Of a DNA stretch of 9,099 nt, positions 7,622 to 9,099 are shown in pieces. The DNA is from UBA1259 sp964453915 (lineage in GTDB: Bacteria > Bacillota > Clostridia > Christensenellales > Borkfalkiaceae). Position 1 is the first letter of the stretch. The number at the start of each line of letters is the position of its first letter. A program made the position numbers and the translations under genes. The notes under the pieces were generated by a model. It saw nothing but the letters and a program-made list of their open reading frames with translations. It ran no database searches and was not told where the DNA came from. The stretch lies in contig CAYVPW010000036.1 in assembly GCA_964453915.1 (NCBI GenBank), forward strand, positions 1 to 9,099, given 5' to 3'.

Positions 7622-7756
7622 ATGAAAAATAAAGGATATAAAAAGACCGAGGAGCGGCTTTTAGAAAAAATAAAAGGCGATTCTCCTAGGTCGGCGGGAA
7701 AAACGCTTAGTAAACTTATCAAGATAAAAATAAAAGAAGGAGAAATATACAAATGA
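7622..7756 (+). CDS. Possible 44-residue basic mini-protein, translationally coupled to mscL
   Basis: A short open frame begins five bases after the uppP stop and ends in TGA at 7754-7756, overlapping the mscL ATG (ATGA). The predicted peptide is strongly basic, lysine-rich and lacks hydrophobic segments (it contains KKTEERLLEKIKGDSPRSAG). An in-frame ATG at 7556 would extend it into uppP, but that extra part is uppP read in another frame and is unlikely to be real. Against the gene: only a poor Shine-Dalgarno (AAAAAAG), a few codons such as CGG and AGG that look uncommon beside its neighbours, and a strong hairpin through its middle. The frame may simply be open by chance. I recognise no family. 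Confidence 0.35.
   Translation: MKNKGYKKTEERLLEKIKGDSPRSAGKTLSKLIKIKIKEGEIYK
7645..7692 (+). other. Imperfect long hairpin between uppP and mscL
   Basis: GACCGAGGAG (7645-7654) pairs with CTCCTAGGTC (7683-7692) with a single G-A mismatch. After a three-base bulge (7680-7682), CGGCTTTT (7655-7662) pairs with AAAAGGCG (7672-7679) with one G-G mismatch. This leaves a nine-base A-rich loop. Sixteen of eighteen positions are paired. No T-run follows, so it is not a standard terminator. It could be an mRNA stability or processing element that separates uppP from mscL expression, or a chance fold inside a small gene. Confidence 0.5.
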
Positions 7757-8352
7757 AAAAGTTCTTCGGTGAATTTAAAAAATTTATAACGAGAGGCAAC
7801 GTAATCGACCTTGCCGTAGGCGTAATCGTAGGCAGTGCGTTTACCGCAATAGTCACGGCACTTACTCAAAATATATTGACGCCGCTTATTAACGGTTTAA
7901 TATATTTGATTTTCGGCGGAGCGTCTTCCGCACCCGTGTATACGGTTTTGGTCGGAGTGTATTTAGAAACCGGCGCATTAGATACCGTTAGTTCTATTTT
8001 GATTGACTGGGGTGCGTTTATCAGCGCAATAATAAACTTTTTGTTGGTTGCGTTTATTTTGTTTCTTATAGTAAAAACTATCAACAAGGTTCAAGAAGGC
8101 AATGAAAAACTTTCTAAAAGACTAAATGCTTTATCTAAAGAAGATAAAAAAGAACTTAAAAAACGCGGCGTAAAATTTTACGATAAAGAAGCGGTAGAAG
8201 CTTACTTAAAAGAAAAGGCGGATAAGGCGGCAAAAGAAAAAGCCGAAGCGGAAGAAAAGGCTAAACTAGAAGCCGAAGAAGCAAAACGCCATACAACGGA
8301 AGGGCTTTTAGAAGAAATAAAAGCGCTATTAGAAAAACAAGCGGCAAAGTAA
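7753..8352 (+). CDS. mscL: Large-conductance mechanosensitive channel MscL, with long charged insertion
   Basis: Inner-membrane channel that opens under membrane tension to release solutes during hypo-osmotic shock; the family works as a homopentamer. The N-terminal amphipathic helix and TM1 are plainly conserved (FITRGNVIDLAVGVIVGSAF, 11-30, then ILTPLIN at 41-47). TM2 and its flank are WGAFISAIINFLLVAFILFL (86-105) followed by IVKTINK. At 199 residues it is about 50-65 longer than typical MscL. The excess is a highly charged stretch (about 113-180) containing an A/E/K-rich helix likely to form a coiled coil. The last residues, TTEGLLEEIKALLEKQ (181-196), match the usual C-terminal bundle helix, so the change is an insertion between TM2 and that helix, not a tail added at the end. 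AAGGAG at 7737-7742, ten bases before ATG, supports the start. It is the last gene of the rightward run. Confidence 0.95.
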   Translation: MKKFFGEFKKFITRGNVIDLAVGVIVGSAFTAIVTALTQNILTPLINGLIYLIFGGASSAPVYTVLVGVYLETGALDTVSSILIDWGAFISAIINFLLVAFILFLIVKTINKVQEGNEKLSKRLNALSKEDKKELKKRGVKFYDKEAVEAYLKEKADKAAKEKAEAEEKAKLEAEEAKRHTTEGLLEEIKALLEKQAAK

Positions 8353-8365
8353 AATAGAATAAATT

Positions 8366-8405
8366 AAGGCGGCAAGAACGCACAGTTCTGCCGCCTTTTC
8401 TTTTT
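8366..8405 (+). terminator. Rho-independent terminator after mscL
   Basis: AAGGCGGC (8366-8373) pairs with GCCGCCTT (8390-8397) and AGAAC (8375-8379) with GTTCT (8385-8389), leaving a bulged A and a five-base loop. A T-run follows (TTTTCTTTTT). It begins 14 bases after the mscL stop and ends the rightward gene run. The other strand also has a T-rich, less perfect stretch beyond the stem, so the hairpin may serve mntP as well. Confidence 0.9.
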
Positions 8406-8428
8406 GGCTTTTTAAGTGTTTAGTTTAC

Positions 8429-9016
8429 TCATATTATCGCTTGAATAAGTTCTTTAATCGATAGGGCAAAAAGAATAGCTGCGCCGAACCATTGTGCAAA
8501 TTTGCCCAAAGCCTTACCCAAACCTTTTCCTATAAACAGTGCGGCGGATACGATAATAAACGTTATTCCGCCCACGATAAGAGAATAAATAAACGGACTG
8601 GAAAGATTTATCGCAAATTCGCTTGCGCCTATCAAAAAGGCGTCTATACTAGTTGCAACCGCTTGCAAAATAAGTACCTTAAAATTGAATTTTGCGTTTT
8701 CTTCGGGTTTTACTTCGGTGATTTTATTGCTTTGTCTAATCTCTTTTATATTGTCTATTACAATTTTTAGAGATAGTAATAAAAATATTGCAAAGGTGAT
8801 ATATCCTGCAAATTCACTTGCACCCCGCCACAATAAAGAACCCAGATAAAATCCTGCTACGGGCATTAAAAACTGAAATACGGCAAACGCCGTAGGCATA
8901 GACCACATTTTTTTCTTGGTTAAAGAGTTTTTGTATGCGGTGCAGTTTGCTATTGTTAATGCAAAAGCATCCATAGCTAGTGCAACGCCTATCAATATCA
9001 CGTCTAAAATACCCAT
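8429..9016 (-). CDS. mntP: MntP-family manganese efflux pump (DUF204)
   Basis: Six-helix membrane protein of the MntP family, whose studied members export Mn2+ and protect against manganese overload. The 195 residues are normal length. The internal duplication typical of the family is visible: ALAMDAFALTIAN (12-24) in the first half and ATSIDAFLIGAS (121-132) in the second, giving the conserved acidic residues D16 and D125. FQFLMPVAGFYLGSLL (47-62) matches the FxxMPxxG element of helix 2. The end, WFGAAILFALSIKELIQ, has FGAA where the family more often has a Gly-Gly pair, a mild divergence. A hydrophilic loop (about 93-112) separates the halves. AGAAGG (9028-9023) lies six bases before ATG 9016. 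It is convergent with mscL and stands alone within the window. Substrate assignment is from family knowledge, not shown here. Confidence 0.9.
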   Translation of the reverse strand: MGILDVILIGVALAMDAFALTIANCTAYKNSLTKKKMWSMPTAFAVFQFLMPVAGFYLGSLLWRGASEFAGYITFAIFLLLSLKIVIDNIKEIRQSNKITEVKPEENAKFNFKVLILQAVATSIDAFLIGASEFAINLSSPFIYSLIVGGITFIIVSAALFIGKGLGKALGKFAQWFGAAILFALSIKELIQAII

Positions 9017-9049
9017 AAACAGCCTTCTCGTTTGATAAAATCGTGTTAA

Positions 9050-9067
9050 AATATTATATATAATATT
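9050..9067. promoter_or_regulatory. 18-bp perfect palindrome over the mntP -10 box, possible operator
   Basis: AATATTATATATAATATT reads the same on both strands and covers the -10 hexamer plus part of the spacer. A dimeric repressor could bind here and block the promoter. It is made only of A and T in an AT-rich region, so chance is a serious alternative. Confidence 0.3.
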
Positions 9068-9081
9068 ATTGATTTTGTCAA
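9053..9081 (-). promoter_or_regulatory. Consensus sigma-A-type promoter of mntP
   Basis: The minus strand has a perfect TTGACA (9081-9076), exactly 17 bases, then a perfect TATAAT (9058-9053). Transcription should begin near 9046 and leave a leader of only about 30 bases. That is far too short to hold the yybP-ykoY manganese riboswitch that often precedes this gene family. Confidence 0.8.
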
Positions 9082-9099
9082 GATAAAATGATATTATAA

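Noticed and set aside
8218..8292. Repeat-like GAAGC/GAAAAAGC DNA in the 3' part of mscL as a possible tandem repeat
   Set aside because: The similarity comes from repeated Ala/Glu/Lys codons in the charged helix; there is no fixed unit length.
8492..8770. Plus-strand 92-codon open frame antisense to mntP
   Set aside because: It overlaps the conserved MntP coding region, and its product has no membrane or domain pattern that makes sense.
1..9099. Defence system, mobile element, prophage, CRISPR or biosynthetic cluster
   Set aside because: All long frames are accounted for by housekeeping families or one unknown membrane protein. There are no transposase, integrase, nuclease or direct-repeat signals.

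Overview
The window looks like an ordinary chromosomal segment of a low-GC Gram-positive bacterium, most likely an uncultured member of the Clostridia (Bacillota). The support is AT-rich DNA, AGGAGG-type ribosome binding sites, sigma-A-like promoters close to TTGACA/TATAAT, a short archaeal/eukaryote-type prolyl-tRNA synthetase of the kind common in clostridia, and a clostridial-looking uncharacterised membrane protein. There are no phage, plasmid, insertion-sequence, CRISPR, tRNA or rRNA signatures.

Layout. At the left, transketolase (tkt) lies on the minus strand and ends in a strong hairpin terminator. A 183-base spacer at 2048-2230 holds back-to-back promoters for tkt (minus) and proS (plus). 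From proS rightward, six recognisable genes run in the same direction: proS, an uncharacterised multi-pass membrane protein with PFDEF and FYGN repeats in its tail, mnmE (tRNA modification GTPase), a LysR-type regulator, uppP (undecaprenyl-diphosphate phosphatase) and mscL (mechanosensitive channel). From the membrane protein to uppP the gaps are only 8-23 bases, which suggests one transcript. A 136-base gap before mscL holds either a 44-residue mini-ORF ending in an ATGA overlap with mscL, or a 48-base imperfect hairpin, or both. A rho-independent terminator closes the run at about 8400. On the far side mntP (manganese exporter family) comes in on the minus strand from a near-consensus promoter at the right edge. 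The longest gene-free stretch is the 183-base tkt/proS spacer.

Function. The genes are core housekeeping: carbon metabolism (tkt), translation (proS, mnmE), envelope lipid-carrier recycling (uppP), osmotic protection (mscL) and metal homeostasis (mntP). They do not form one pathway. I found no convincing undescribed system. The items most worth a second look are the uppP-mscL spacer, the long charged insertion in MscL, the unknown membrane protein, and the palindrome over the mntP promoter in the absence of the usual manganese riboswitch.
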